From positions 1 through 22,118 of the forward strand of contig CAYZTH010000014.1 of assembly GCA_964481435.1 (NCBI GenBank): DNA of 22,118 nucleotides, read 5' to 3'. A program made the position numbers and the translations under genes. Shown piece after piece: positions 1 to 6,667 of the stretch. Each line of letters begins with the position of its first letter. Within the stretch, counting starts at the first letter, position 1. Source of the DNA: JAPLYB01 sp964481435. GTDB lineage: Archaea > Nanobdellota > Nanobdellia > Pacearchaeales > UBA284. Under the pieces are notes generated by a model. It did not search any database and was not told the origin of the DNA. It saw only the letters and a list, made by a program, of their open reading frames with translations.

Positions 1-26
1 TTTGATTTTAGCAGATTATTTTGACC

Positions 27-39
27 TACGACATATGTC
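27..39. repeat. left copy of a 13-nt inverted repeat near the window ends
   Basis: TACGACATATGTC here matches, in reverse orientation, 22078-22090. Each copy contains the perfect palindrome GACATATGTC. The first 69 bases hold no gene I can identify apart from this. Confidence 0.4.
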
Positions 40-69
40 TGTGGGACGCACACTAAAGAAAAAGAGTCT

Positions 70-399
70 CTACTCAGGGAGATATCTTCTTTTTCCAAAT
101 GCTACCTGCAAGAAATCCTCAAAATACAATCTTGTATCCTCTTGAGATATACGGGAAATATCTTCTGCAACTTGGGCCCTCAGTTCATCATATCGCCTTT
201 TATCTTCATAAAGATTATCTCTTGAAATTCTATTCATCAAGGTATTCATTGTAAGAAAAATCTGTTTTATCCTATATTCTTCAGTACCGGGGGGAGAAGC
301 GTTTACTCTAAAAGCTGTGCGAACCCAGATTATAGCATCAAGCCCATGCTTTGCTTCGGCGATTGCCCCAGAAACTTTTTTGTCAATTGATGGACTCAT
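70..399 (-). CDS. hypothetical protein, 109 aa, downstream of uS7
   Basis: I do not recognise this protein. It is charged, probably mostly helical, with no signal peptide or membrane segment and no Cys pair. Its C-terminal half is rich in Arg, Glu and Asp and ends in a basic GKRRYLPE tail. It reads in the same direction as uS12 and uS7 and begins 51 nt after the uS7 stop. A TATA-like TATTTAAAAAG (419-429, plus strand) lies about 20-30 nt before its ATG, so it may have its own leaderless promoter. In many archaea an elongation factor gene follows uS7; here this small gene does instead. The start is the only ATG giving the full-length frame. The frame is probably real because it is tightly packed and has a promoter, but no function can be assigned. 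Confidence 0.7.
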   Translation of the reverse strand: MSPSIDKKVSGAIAEAKHGLDAIIWVRTAFRVNASPPGTEEYRIKQIFLTMNTLMNRISRDNLYEDKRRYDELRAQVAEDISRISQEDTRLYFEDFLQVAFGKRRYLPE

Positions 400-450
400 C
401 TTAGCATAGAAATAAGGTATTTAAAAAGAATTCTGTTTTTCAGGACATAT

Positions 451-1035
451 TTATCTAGCAGAATCAGCCTGCTTCTCTAATTCATTCTTTTTTGTTACAG
501 AAAAACTTTCGCTTGAATTTTCAGCAGCTTTCATAAGCTCATCTGCCAGGGCCTCATAAATCTTCTTCTTTTTGTTGAAAGACTTATCATGAGAGCCATG
601 AACAATATTTCTCATAGCAATGCTTATCCTTCTTGTGGGTGCGATGTCGACTGCCTGGGGATACTTTGCTCCACCATATTCAATTGCGGTGACTTCGTCT
701 CTTGGACAGGCATTTACAACTGCGCTTACAAAAATTTGAATTGGATTCTTTCCTGTTACTTTCTGGATTATCTTGAAGGCTTCAATAACGACCTTGGCTT
801 CTTGGGTATATTTTCCTGAAACTCTTGTTATGATCTTATGCTTCTTTCCTCTGTGCCCTGGGACAGCTAATTCATTTATCAGTTTTTCAATAATGTTTAT
901 CTTTGCCTTAGAAAATCTTTCTCTTGCTCTACCATGATTCTTTACAGTCAATCTTGGCTCAACATTGATATAATTTCTCAGACCCATGTCCTTGATCTCA
1001 ATGTTTTCTGTTTCAAATATGTCAAATATTTTCAT
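451..1035 (-). CDS. rps7: 30S ribosomal protein uS7 (archaeal S7)
   Basis: This is ribosomal protein uS7, a primary 16S rRNA-binding protein of the small-subunit head near the decoding and exit region. Recognition rests on the family core NPIQIFVSAVVNACPRDEV followed by YGGAKYPQAVDIAPTRR and a second conserved stretch, SIAMRNIVHGS. The archaeal-type C-terminus ends in SFSVTKKNELEKQADSAR, matching the archaeal/eukaryotic long form. The length of 194 aa is normal for archaea. The gene follows uS12 by 11 nt and is surely cotranscribed with it, the ancestral str-operon order. The first ATG is used; the N-terminal 20 residues (MKIFDIFETENIEIK) are lineage-variable in this family. Confidence 0.97.
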   Translation of the reverse strand: MKIFDIFETENIEIKDMGLRNYINVEPRLTVKNHGRARERFSKAKINIIEKLINELAVPGHRGKKHKIITRVSGKYTQEAKVVIEAFKIIQKVTGKNPIQIFVSAVVNACPRDEVTAIEYGGAKYPQAVDIAPTRRISIAMRNIVHGSHDKSFNKKKKIYEALADELMKAAENSSESFSVTKKNELEKQADSAR

Positions 1036-1046
1036 TTTGATTATAA

Positions 1047-1469
1047 TTATCTCCTACCTTTCTCAATCTTTCCATGAGAAAGTCTGCTTAGTGGCTGATC
1101 ATTTACGGATATGACTTGATATCTTACGCAAGGAATGTCTCCTTTAGCTCTTCCCATTTTCCCGCCTATGCTTTCAACCAAGACTTCATCATGCTCGTCA
1201 ACGAACTTTTGAGCAAGATTTCCTGGCAAAAAGGCAGTTATGGTTTTATTATTTTTTAGAAGCTGGACTCGGGCGCATTTTCTCATTGCGGAGTTTGGCT
1301 GCTTAGCTTCTAATTGAACTTTTTCAAGAACTATGCCCTTTGCTTGGCTAGCTCCCTCTAGAGGGTCGGTCTTCGATTTCAAGTGTAGAAGCCTTCTTTT
1401 GTATCCAAAGTGACTCCACTTGAGTTTTTGTCTATTTTTCTTTAATTTTCTAGCACTCATTAATCCCAT
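1047..1469 (-). CDS. rps12: 30S ribosomal protein uS12 (archaeal S12)
   Basis: This is ribosomal protein uS12, the decoding-centre protein of the small subunit. The hallmark KQPNSAMRKCARVQL loop is intact, as are the archaeal DPLEGASQAKGIVLEK, the FVDEHDEVLVE segment and a GDIPCVRYQVI motif. The length (140 aa) is typical. The first ATG at 1469 gives MGLMSARKLKK; an internal ATG three codons later (MSARK) is also possible. A TATA-like GATTTAAATA lies at 1491-1500, about 25 nt before the first ATG, which favours a leaderless message starting there. It heads the uS12-uS7 operon. One oddity is the divergent GGKMGRAKGDIP, where many archaeal sequences have a GGPMG-like run. Confidence 0.97.
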   Translation of the reverse strand: MGLMSARKLKKNRQKLKWSHFGYKRRLLHLKSKTDPLEGASQAKGIVLEKVQLEAKQPNSAMRKCARVQLLKNNKTITAFLPGNLAQKFVDEHDEVLVESIGGKMGRAKGDIPCVRYQVISVNDQPLSRLSHGKIEKGRR

Positions 1470-1490
1470 GATAAGTTATCCAAAAATAGG

Positions 1491-1500
1491 TATTTAAATC
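1491..1500 (-). promoter_or_regulatory. TATA box of the uS12-uS7 operon
   Basis: On the minus strand this reads GATTTAAATA, centred about 26 nt before the uS12 ATG. That is the archaeal TBP-site distance expected for a leaderless transcript. The same TTTAAATA core occurs before the genes starting at 399, 6006, 7700 and 22015, so it appears to be the standard promoter element of this genome. Confidence 0.65.
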
Positions 1501-1524
1501 TTTTTTAAATGAGAAATTGAGCCT

Positions 1525-2118
1525 TTAATCAAGATGCTTGGCACAATTTAGAACATGTGTCTTATGACCCCTTTCTTTATCTATCTCAAAAATGCTAATG
1601 CTTGTATTTTTAAAATTTTGTGACAAGGGGATATCTTCTGATTTTTTGCCAGTTATTGCGCAAACAAGTGCCTTTTTGATGCCATTATGACAAACAAATA
1701 AAACAGTATCATTTAAATGCTTTTCAAGAATTTTATCAATAAATTTTTTTGCCCTCTCAAACATTTCGTTTAGGGACTCAGAATCTTTTGAGTTCATATT
1801 TACAATGCTCCATTTATCTCCAACAAGACCAAGATCTTTTTTGCATTTTCCTTCAAGGTCTCCTAACTTCCTTTCTCTTAATTCTTTGACAAATTCAATA
1901 GGAACTTTTGGATGAAATTTTGCTATTTCCTTAGCAGTATCTGCTGCCCTCGCTAAATCACTAGAATAAATATAGTCAATTTTCTCCCCTTTTAATCTCA
2001 AGGCAACTTTCTTTGCCTCCCCCATGCCTTTTTCAGATAGTTTTCCAGGGAGGTGTCCCTGAATAATCTCTTTCTGATTTTCAATAGTCTCCCCGTGCCG
2101 TGTTATAATTAATTTCAT
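1525..2118 (-). CDS. histidine phosphatase superfamily protein (phosphoglycerate mutase-like)
   Basis: This is a cytoplasmic histidine phosphatase or mutase. From the ATG at 2118 the protein begins MKLIITRHGET, so the phosphoryl-accepting RHGE motif (R7, H8, G9, E10) is where the family has it. The YSSDLARAADTA segment supplies the second conserved Arg, ELRERKLGDLEGK the acid/base Glu region, and FVCHNGIKKAL the second catalytic His. The length (197 aa) fits small single-domain members. A longer frame using TTG at 2133 would add five residues, but I prefer 2118 because it puts the first beta strand at the usual position. The substrate cannot be told: alpha-ribazole phosphatase-like, cofactor-dependent mutase-like or broad phosphatase roles are all possible. 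It is divergent from the primase-like gene across a 72-nt gap carrying promoters both ways. Confidence 0.9.
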   Translation of the reverse strand: MKLIITRHGETIENQKEIIQGHLPGKLSEKGMGEAKKVALRLKGEKIDYIYSSDLARAADTAKEIAKFHPKVPIEFVKELRERKLGDLEGKCKKDLGLVGDKWSIVNMNSKDSESLNEMFERAKKFIDKILEKHLNDTVLFVCHNGIKKALVCAITGKKSEDIPLSQNFKNTSISIFEIDKERGHKTHVLNCAKHLD

Positions 2119-2190
2119 GCAAATTAAAGCCAAGCTATCTTTTTAATTATTTCTAATAATGTTTTTAAATCAAAATACACTATCTATAAC

Positions 2191-3132
2191 ATGAAAAAGG
2201 GCGAAATAAACAATCCAATCAAACCAAAAGGTAAATTTGATGTTCTTCAGTATTATTCAAAAATATCCCAGAATAAACATGTTCAAAGTTTCTTGAAAGA
2301 CAAGGAAATTGCCTCTAAGATTTGGATTCCGCAGTTTGGTTCAAGTAAAGGTCCTGGTTTTTTTATCAGGAGAGGCTCAAAAGATCCTGCACTTTACATC
2401 AAGAATATGGGCTCTAAAGACATAAATGACAAGTTCTTTGACCTGAGAAAGAGCACACCAAGAGAGCAAGCAATAGAAAATAAAAAAATCAACAAAACTC
2501 AGGAGAGAGCCTGGCTCTACTTTCCTCCGAATAAGTGCATTGACTTCTTTTATGCAACAAATGGAGAGGGACAAGGTCAGCCAATTGAGAAAATTTTTAT
2601 TGATATAGACCGAGAGAATCTTTCGTCTGAACAAGCTCGGCAAGTTGCACTTGAACTTATCAGAACAATAAAGTCTGATAAAGAATTCAATAAACTTGTT
2701 TCATATAAAATAATAATTCTCTGGACCGGCTCTTCATTTCACATATATCTTATCTTGAAGAGTCCACAAGAGCATGAATTTTATACAGATTATATTTCCT
2801 ACAGTAAAAATGAAGAACAACCCTCATTTATATCTAGGTGGGCAAAAATTATCCAACAAAAGACTAAAATAAAGGTATCAGGGGGACATGAAAAAATCAG
2901 GGACACCATCATTCTTGATCCTTCTGGAACTCCCTCTGGAAAACTTGCCAGAGTTCCTTTCTCATTACATTATAAAAAGCCTGCAATAAAAGCAGAGTGC
3001 TCTATTGATGGAGTTTGTGTTCCAATAAATGAAGCGATGCTTGAAGATAAAAATCTTATAAAAAAGCTCAAAGCTCTGACTCCAAAGAAAGTCCTAGATG
3101 AAATTGATGGATGGGCGGGAAATCTTAAATGA
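2191..3132 (+). CDS. archaeo-eukaryotic primase (AEP) superfamily protein
   Basis: This is a likely nucleotidyltransferase of the archaeo-eukaryotic primase fold, related to the primase small subunit PriS. The three AEP motifs appear in order: the metal-binding DxD in FIDIDRE (D138, D140), the SxH-type motif in WTGSSFHIY (G180-H184), and a third block DPSG...LARVPFSLHYKKP (D243, R254, H260), which resembles the PriS RLPGSLHGK region. The N-terminal region holds VLQYYSKI, reminiscent of the PriS start. I see no Cys-rich zinc knuckle. The length (313 aa) is slightly below typical PriS. A TATA-like TTTTTAAATC lies about 25 nt before the ATG (2163-2172), suggesting a leaderless message. The stop overlaps the next gene by ATGA, indicating translational coupling. 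It could be the replicative primase catalytic subunit of a divergent lineage or a stand-alone primase-polymerase for repair. Confidence 0.8.
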   Translation: MKKGEINNPIKPKGKFDVLQYYSKISQNKHVQSFLKDKEIASKIWIPQFGSSKGPGFFIRRGSKDPALYIKNMGSKDINDKFFDLRKSTPREQAIENKKINKTQERAWLYFPPNKCIDFFYATNGEGQGQPIEKIFIDIDRENLSSEQARQVALELIRTIKSDKEFNKLVSYKIIILWTGSSFHIYLILKSPQEHEFYTDYISYSKNEEQPSFISRWAKIIQQKTKIKVSGGHEKIRDTIILDPSGTPSGKLARVPFSLHYKKPAIKAECSIDGVCVPINEAMLEDKNLIKKLKALTPKKVLDEIDGWAGNLK

Positions 3133-3917
3133 AAATCTTAGCAATTGGAGACCCCCATGGAAAGCTGGAAAAACTGAAGGACATCTCCCTCAAAGATATC
3201 GACCTTGTACTTCTCAATGGAGACTTAGCTACTTCTGAAGTGACTCGAAAATATTATTTCAAGTACAAAATACAAAAAAAGATACAGAATTGGAGAAGCA
3301 TGCTGACAAAAGAACAAGTCACCAGTATGTATCAAGAAGTAATTGATTCTGCAATAGACGTCTTGAAGCATTTCTCAAAAAAGCCCACCTTTTTTGTTTA
3401 TGGGAATACTGAATGGAACAAAGCTAAACAAATCCAGATAAACAAGGAGGACCATCTTGAAATTCCTTTTTTTGATGATGAAGTCAAAAAAATAAAGAAT
3501 GTCAAAAACATAAGCTTCAAAGTCATAAATTTCAAAGGAATAAAAATAGCCGGAGTTCCGTTCTATACTGAAGTTGACTGGGTAAAGAGATTTTCTCTGG
3601 AAAAAGAGGGGTATATGGCAAGTGCAAAAAAGAGCGAGCCGGATGTAAAAAAATTCATTAAAAAAATTCCTAAAATCGATATTCTCCTAACACATATACC
3701 TCCTTACGGAATTCTAGATAGGGTGGATAATCCTCTTGCCCCAAAATCTTGGCAGGGAAAACACGCTGGAAGCAAACTTATTCTGGATTATATAAAAAAA
3801 GAACATCCGCAATATGTTTTCTGTGGTCATATACATGAAGCAGTTGGTCAATCTAAACTCGGAAAGACAGACATCTTTAATCTTGGCCTAGCAGGGTACA
3901 AAATAATTAAAATCTAA
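3129..3917 (+). CDS. calcineurin-like metallophosphoesterase
   Basis: This is a dinuclear-metal phosphoesterase of the calcineurin fold. All signature blocks are visible: GDPHG (D8, H10), LNGDL (D32), a GNxx block YGNTEW (N93), LLTHIPP (H189) and CGHIHE (H234, H236). The unusual point is GNTE where GNHD or GNHE is common, which changes the residue after the conserved Asn. The length is 262 aa and no signal peptide is seen, so it is cytoplasmic. Its ATG overlaps the stop of the primase-like gene by four bases (ATGA), so the two are probably made together. That coupling hints at a nucleic-acid or nucleotide substrate, but the fold alone does not decide between nuclease, phosphodiesterase and protein phosphatase. 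Confidence 0.9.
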   Translation: MKILAIGDPHGKLEKLKDISLKDIDLVLLNGDLATSEVTRKYYFKYKIQKKIQNWRSMLTKEQVTSMYQEVIDSAIDVLKHFSKKPTFFVYGNTEWNKAKQIQINKEDHLEIPFFDDEVKKIKNVKNISFKVINFKGIKIAGVPFYTEVDWVKRFSLEKEGYMASAKKSEPDVKKFIKKIPKIDILLTHIPPYGILDRVDNPLAPKSWQGKHAGSKLILDYIKKEHPQYVFCGHIHEAVGQSKLGKTDIFNLGLAGYKIIKI

Positions 3918-3986
3918 AATAAAGTACTATCAAAAAGAGAACCACAATCCTTAAAACCTCTATTTTCTCCTAACCTAAATAACTAA

Positions 3987-3993
3987 AGGAGGC
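3987..3993 (+). promoter_or_regulatory. strong Shine-Dalgarno AAGGAGG before the metallopeptidase gene
   Basis: AAGGAGG lies 8 nt before the ATG at 4002. A TATA-like CCTTAAAACC at about 3950-3959 would give a leader of around 20 nt. Strong SD sites are the exception in this window, so this gene is probably well translated. Confidence 0.6.
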
Positions 3994-4001
3994 AAAGAAA
4001 G

Positions 4002-4487
4002 ATGGGAATAAAATATCATGAAGCTGAAGATATTAAAAATGCGGTGAGAAGAATAATAACTGTCCTTGAGATGGACCATGTTAATGCAGAAAGAGTGTTC
4101 TGTATAAGAAGTCTCGGAACTAGCTCAAGCAATATAATCGCTAGATGCCATACTCTGCCAAAGATTATGCAGCAAGTCCTTGAAATAGAACCTGCCTATA
4201 TCATTGAAATCTTGTCAGAGAAATTTGACCGGATGTCTGAAGAAGATAGGATGAAGACCCTGATACACGAGCTTCTCCATATTCCTAAAACGTTTGGTGG
4301 CGGTTTCAGACATCATGACTTTGTCCAGAGAAGAACAGTTGACAAATTCTACAAAGAATTCATAAAAAATGAAAAGAAATTTGATTTTTCACAACTCCCC
4401 GTTCCTAAGTTCAAACCAGAAGAAGAAATAGTGAATGAAGAAGATAAAGACCCAAACCAGAATTCTTTATGGGATTTTAATAATTAA
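4002..4487 (+). CDS. putative zinc metallopeptidase (HELLH, phage-metallopeptidase-like)
   Basis: This is a predicted zinc metallopeptidase. The core is TLIHELLHIP (H89, E90, H93), the HExxH zinc-binding and catalytic motif. It is followed 11-12 residues later by HHD (H104, H105), a plausible third ligand as in gluzincin/metzincin-like small peptidases. The arrangement resembles the small family labelled putative phage metallopeptidase. No signal peptide or membrane segment is seen, so it acts in the cytoplasm. The C-terminal 35 residues are acidic and probably disordered (KPEEEIVNEEDKDPNQN). It begins with the strong SD described separately and stands alone between the primase/phosphoesterase pair and a convergent gene. 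Its substrate is unknown. Confidence 0.75.
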   Translation: MGIKYHEAEDIKNAVRRIITVLEMDHVNAERVFCIRSLGTSSSNIIARCHTLPKIMQQVLEIEPAYIIEILSEKFDRMSEEDRMKTLIHELLHIPKTFGGGFRHHDFVQRRTVDKFYKEFIKNEKKFDFSQLPVPKFKPEEEIVNEEDKDPNQNSLWDFNN

Positions 4488-4523
4488 TCAGTTGTTAAGT
4501 CAAATAACTTTAATGCATAAAAA

Positions 4524-4563
4524 AGGTTTTGGTGAACTCTAAGTTCACAACTTTGCAAAACCT
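4524..4563 (+). terminator. two-part inverted repeat between convergent genes
   Basis: The outer arms AGGTTTTG (4524-4531) and CAAAACCT (4556-4563) enclose an inner hairpin GTGAAC-TCTAA-GTTCAC (4532-4548). This gives a 14-bp stem with a 7-nt bulge on the 3' side. A ten-base perfect palindrome, TCTACGTAGA, follows at 4570-4579. The structure sits exactly between two convergent genes and can form on either transcript, so it may end or protect both mRNAs. A protein-binding site is the alternative. Confidence 0.5.
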
Positions 4564-4595
4564 AATTTGTCTACGTAGATATAAAAAACCTTGAT

Positions 4596-5693
4596 TTAAG
4601 GAATAATCTCTGGCCCAAAATACTTTTCATATTCAAAATCCTTTTCTTTAATTATGCCTTTTTTAATTAATCCTTTTATCTCTGGTAATTTCTTTTGTAA
4701 TTCAGATACAAGATGCTTTATTGTGTTGCAAATAAGCTCGTCTCCTTCTTTTGGCCACAATTTAGCTTCTCTCCAGTATAGGCATCTGCCACCACAAATA
4801 TCCTTGATATCGCAATGGTCACAGCCAGGAACATTGAACTTCTTCAAATTCTTTGGATCTGAATCTAGGTTTCCTGCATAAAAATCCTCAATGCAATTCA
4901 TAATCGGGCAGGCAACTATCTTACCATTGGTAGTTATAGCGTATCCCCCATAACCTGCTCCGCACCTTAGTCCGGATTTATCCCCTTTTAACAAGGAATT
5001 CATTATCGCTAAAAAAGGATATAACTTGAAGACTTTGCCTTTTCGCATTTCATTAATCCAGAAATCAATTAGTTTTGAAATTGACCTATTGTAATCTTGA
5101 ACAAATTTCTTAAACTTCTTTTCATCGAAGTCAAATTTATAGAATCCAACATCGAGCTGCCAGTGCACCGAATCAAAGCCTTGCCTAATCAGATTCTGGA
5201 CTTGTTCATTGACATCGGGGAAATCAAGGCACATTCTTGCGATTATTTCTCCCTTGTATCCATTTTTCTTAATTAAGTGAATATTTTCCATAACTTTTTT
5301 GTACGTTCCCAAGCCTCGATTAAAGTCTGTTCTTTCTTCATCCCCATCTAGAGAAACTAGAATCTTGGTTATTCGGTTTAGGTATTTTGAAGGAAGCTTA
5401 TCCAAAAGCTTACCATTGGTCTGCATCCTGAAAGGAACATCGATGTTATCCATAATTTCTTTGATTTTCTCTATCTCTAATAAGGGTTCTCCGCCATAGA
5501 AAACGACGACTGCATTTTTGTCCTTGCTTAAGAATTTTTCTAACTTTTTGATATCAACCTGGCTGGAGGTAGGTTCAGAAAAATCAAACTTGAACTTTTT
5601 ATCTAAGTCGTTGCCAAATTCTTTAAAGGATTTCTCATAGCAGTATTTGCACTCAGAATTGCAGTTCTCAGTCATTAAAATATGATAGTACAT
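4596..5693 (-). CDS. radical SAM/SPASM protein, peptide-modifying type
   Basis: This is a radical S-adenosylmethionine enzyme. The N-terminal MTENCNSECKYCYEK supplies the CxxxCxxC [4Fe-4S] ligands (C11, C15, C18), and VVFYGGEPLL is the GGE motif that contacts SAM. The C-terminal third is a SPASM domain for auxiliary clusters, with Cys at 244, 262, 267, 291, 294, 300, 304 and 322, including GGRCLYWREA. This architecture and the MYYHILMTENC start match archaeal proteins annotated as putative peptide-modifying enzymes. The ATG at 5693 lies inside the end of the DUF192 gene (26-nt overlap), implying coupled expression. No clear Cys-rich precursor peptide is adjacent; a 41-aa basic protein diverges about 500 nt upstream. 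The substrate is unknown; anaerobic sulfatase maturase-like activity is an alternative. Confidence 0.88.
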   Translation of the reverse strand: MYYHILMTENCNSECKYCYEKSFKEFGNDLDKKFKFDFSEPTSSQVDIKKLEKFLSKDKNAVVVFYGGEPLLEIEKIKEIMDNIDVPFRMQTNGKLLDKLPSKYLNRITKILVSLDGDEERTDFNRGLGTYKKVMENIHLIKKNGYKGEIIARMCLDFPDVNEQVQNLIRQGFDSVHWQLDVGFYKFDFDEKKFKKFVQDYNRSISKLIDFWINEMRKGKVFKLYPFLAIMNSLLKGDKSGLRCGAGYGGYAITTNGKIVACPIMNCIEDFYAGNLDSDPKNLKKFNVPGCDHCDIKDICGGRCLYWREAKLWPKEGDELICNTIKHLVSELQKKLPEIKGLIKKGIIKEKDFEYEKYFGPEIIP

Positions 5694-6006
5694 TCTTGTT
5701 TTCCTTGAAATTTGTTGGAATTTCTAGAATATATTTAGCATTTCCCTCTTCAAAGGAGATAAAGGGCCTCATTTTCTTTGCCTTTGTAACGTTCATACCC
5801 TTATCCAGCCATATGACCTGCAAAGGCATAAACACAAACAGCATATGAATCGCTATGCTCTGCTCATTTGGAAATATAAACAGCAACGGGCGCTTTGAAA
5901 GGTTAAACATCTTTCCAAGAACTTGGGAAGAAAGGCTCTTACAAACCTTAGCATGGGCCGTGATCTCCTTTCCTTTATAAAAAAAACTGACTTTTTTAAT
6001 CTCCAT
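5668..6006 (-). CDS. DUF192 family protein
   Basis: This is a small DUF192 protein, a beta-rich family without an agreed biochemical role. The family core is visible: GKMFNL...PLLFIFPNEQSIAIHMLFVFMPLQVIWLD, then a Val-containing strand (NVTKAKKMRP), and AKYILEIP near the C-terminus. Most bacterial relatives have a secretion signal or lipobox; this one has neither, so it is predicted cytoplasmic. The length (112 aa) is at the low end. It is the first gene of a minus-strand pair, with the radical SAM gene starting inside its last 26 bases. A TATA-like AATTTAAATAC (minus strand, around 6034-6044) lies about 30 nt before its ATG. The tight overlap suggests functional linkage with the radical SAM enzyme, which I cannot name further. 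Confidence 0.85.
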   Translation of the reverse strand: MEIKKVSFFYKGKEITAHAKVCKSLSSQVLGKMFNLSKRPLLFIFPNEQSIAIHMLFVFMPLQVIWLDKGMNVTKAKKMRPFISFEEGNAKYILEIPTNFKENKNVLSYFND

Positions 6007-6138
6007 AGTATTATTTTTTAAATAATCAGTCCTGTATTTAAATTTGTAGTATCTCCTCTTTTCATAAAAACCTTGTCCTACTAAAGTGAAAACATCTTCC
6101 CAACGACAAACCTCCCTTATGCCGTCGACAATAGAAAG

Positions 6139-6149
6139 CTTTAAATATA
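6139..6149 (+). promoter_or_regulatory. TATA box of the 41-aa basic protein gene
   Basis: GAAAG followed by CTTTAAATATA gives a purine-rich BRE and a TATA box close to the archaeal ideal. Transcription would start near 6170-6175, leaving a leader of about 35 nt that carries the strong SD. It is the best-looking promoter in the window. Confidence 0.65.
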
Positions 6150-6194
6150 TCTTTCTCGTCTATAATTATCTAGATTTCATAAATAAACAAAAAA

Positions 6195-6199
6195 GGAGG
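6195..6199 (+). promoter_or_regulatory. strong Shine-Dalgarno GGAGG of the 41-aa protein
   Basis: AAAGGAGG lies 8 nt before the ATG at 6208, an optimal distance. It supports this short frame as a real, highly translated gene. Confidence 0.7.
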
Positions 6200-6207
6200 A
6201 AAATCAA

Positions 6208-6333
6208 ATGGGAAAAGTCTTAGTAAAGAACGTCGTTAAGAGAAAATCAGGATATCTATACTACGTAGACGGAAAAGGAAATGTCTGCGAAGCAAAGATG
6301 GCCAGAGGCGGTAAAAAGAAAAAAAAGAGATAA
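6208..6333 (+). CDS. small basic protein, 41 aa
   Basis: This short frame begins MGKVLVKNVVKRKSGYLYY and ends MARGGKKKKKR before TAA at 6331. I count about a dozen Lys and Arg, one Cys in the middle, and a beta-like centre GYLYYVDGKGNV. A strong TATA box, a GGAGG at ideal spacing and a T-rich terminator frame it exactly, so it is almost certainly translated, and probably abundant. The Lys/Arg tail suggests RNA, ribosome or DNA binding. I recall similar short proteins ending in AKMARG from DPANN genomes but cannot verify that here. Because it diverges from the DUF192-radical SAM pair it could be a modification substrate, but with one Cys and no leader-like acidic region I consider that less likely. 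Confidence 0.85.
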   Translation: MGKVLVKNVVKRKSGYLYYVDGKGNVCEAKMARGGKKKKKR

Positions 6334-6341
6334 TAATAAAA

Positions 6342-6380
6342 TCTTTTTTTAATTAAATTTTTTCATTTTTTATTTTTTTT
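6342..6380 (+). terminator. multiple oligo-T terminator after the 41-aa gene
   Basis: Three T runs occur within 40 nt of the TAA stop (6344-6350, about 6358-6370, and 6373-6380), separated by AT-rich bases and with no GC stem. This is the usual form of an archaeal intrinsic terminator and insulates the small gene from the DUF167 gene. Confidence 0.65.
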
Positions 6381-6404
6381 AATCAAACTTTATCCTTCGT
6401 TAAA

Positions 6405-6614
6405 ATGATTCTTACTATTAAAGTCAGGCCTGGTTCGAGAGAGTCTCGGTTTGATGCTGAAAATAAATTGGCTTATCTAAAATCAAGCCCCGAAAAGAAT
6501 AAAGCTAATATTGAGCTGATTAAACTCATGGCTAAGCAGTTTCATGTTTCCAGCTCAAAAATCAGGATCCTACAGGGCCAGACATCTAGGAATAAAAAAA
6601 TAGAAATCCTTTAA
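6405..6614 (+). CDS. DUF167 (YggU-like) family protein
   Basis: This is a small DUF167/UPF0235 protein of 69 aa. The family pattern is complete: an N-terminal IKVRPGSRES, then LKSSPEKNKANIELIKLMAKQF, and the closing segment SSSKIRILQGQTSRNKKIEIL. The last part corresponds to the conserved G-x-x-S-R-x-K block. Known members are single alpha/beta domains without an assigned reaction. An AACTTTATCC stretch about 20 nt before the ATG may be its TATA box, giving an almost leaderless transcript. The nucleotidyltransferase gene follows 53 nt downstream on the same strand. Confidence 0.9.
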   Translation: MILTIKVRPGSRESRFDAENKLAYLKSSPEKNKANIELIKLMAKQFHVSSSKIRILQGQTSRNKKIEIL

Positions 6615-6667
6615 AAGTCCGTTTATCTTGATTTTTATGAAAACTGACATGAATACAGGAGAACAAA

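Noticed and set aside
2119..2133. TTG start at 2133 for the histidine phosphatase
   Set aside because: The ATG at 2118 places RHGE at residues 7-10 as in the family; the five extra residues have no support.
6427..6450. GGTTCGAGA-like sequence suggesting a tRNA T-loop
   Set aside because: It lies inside the DUF167 coding sequence, and no acceptor, D or anticodon stems can be formed around it.
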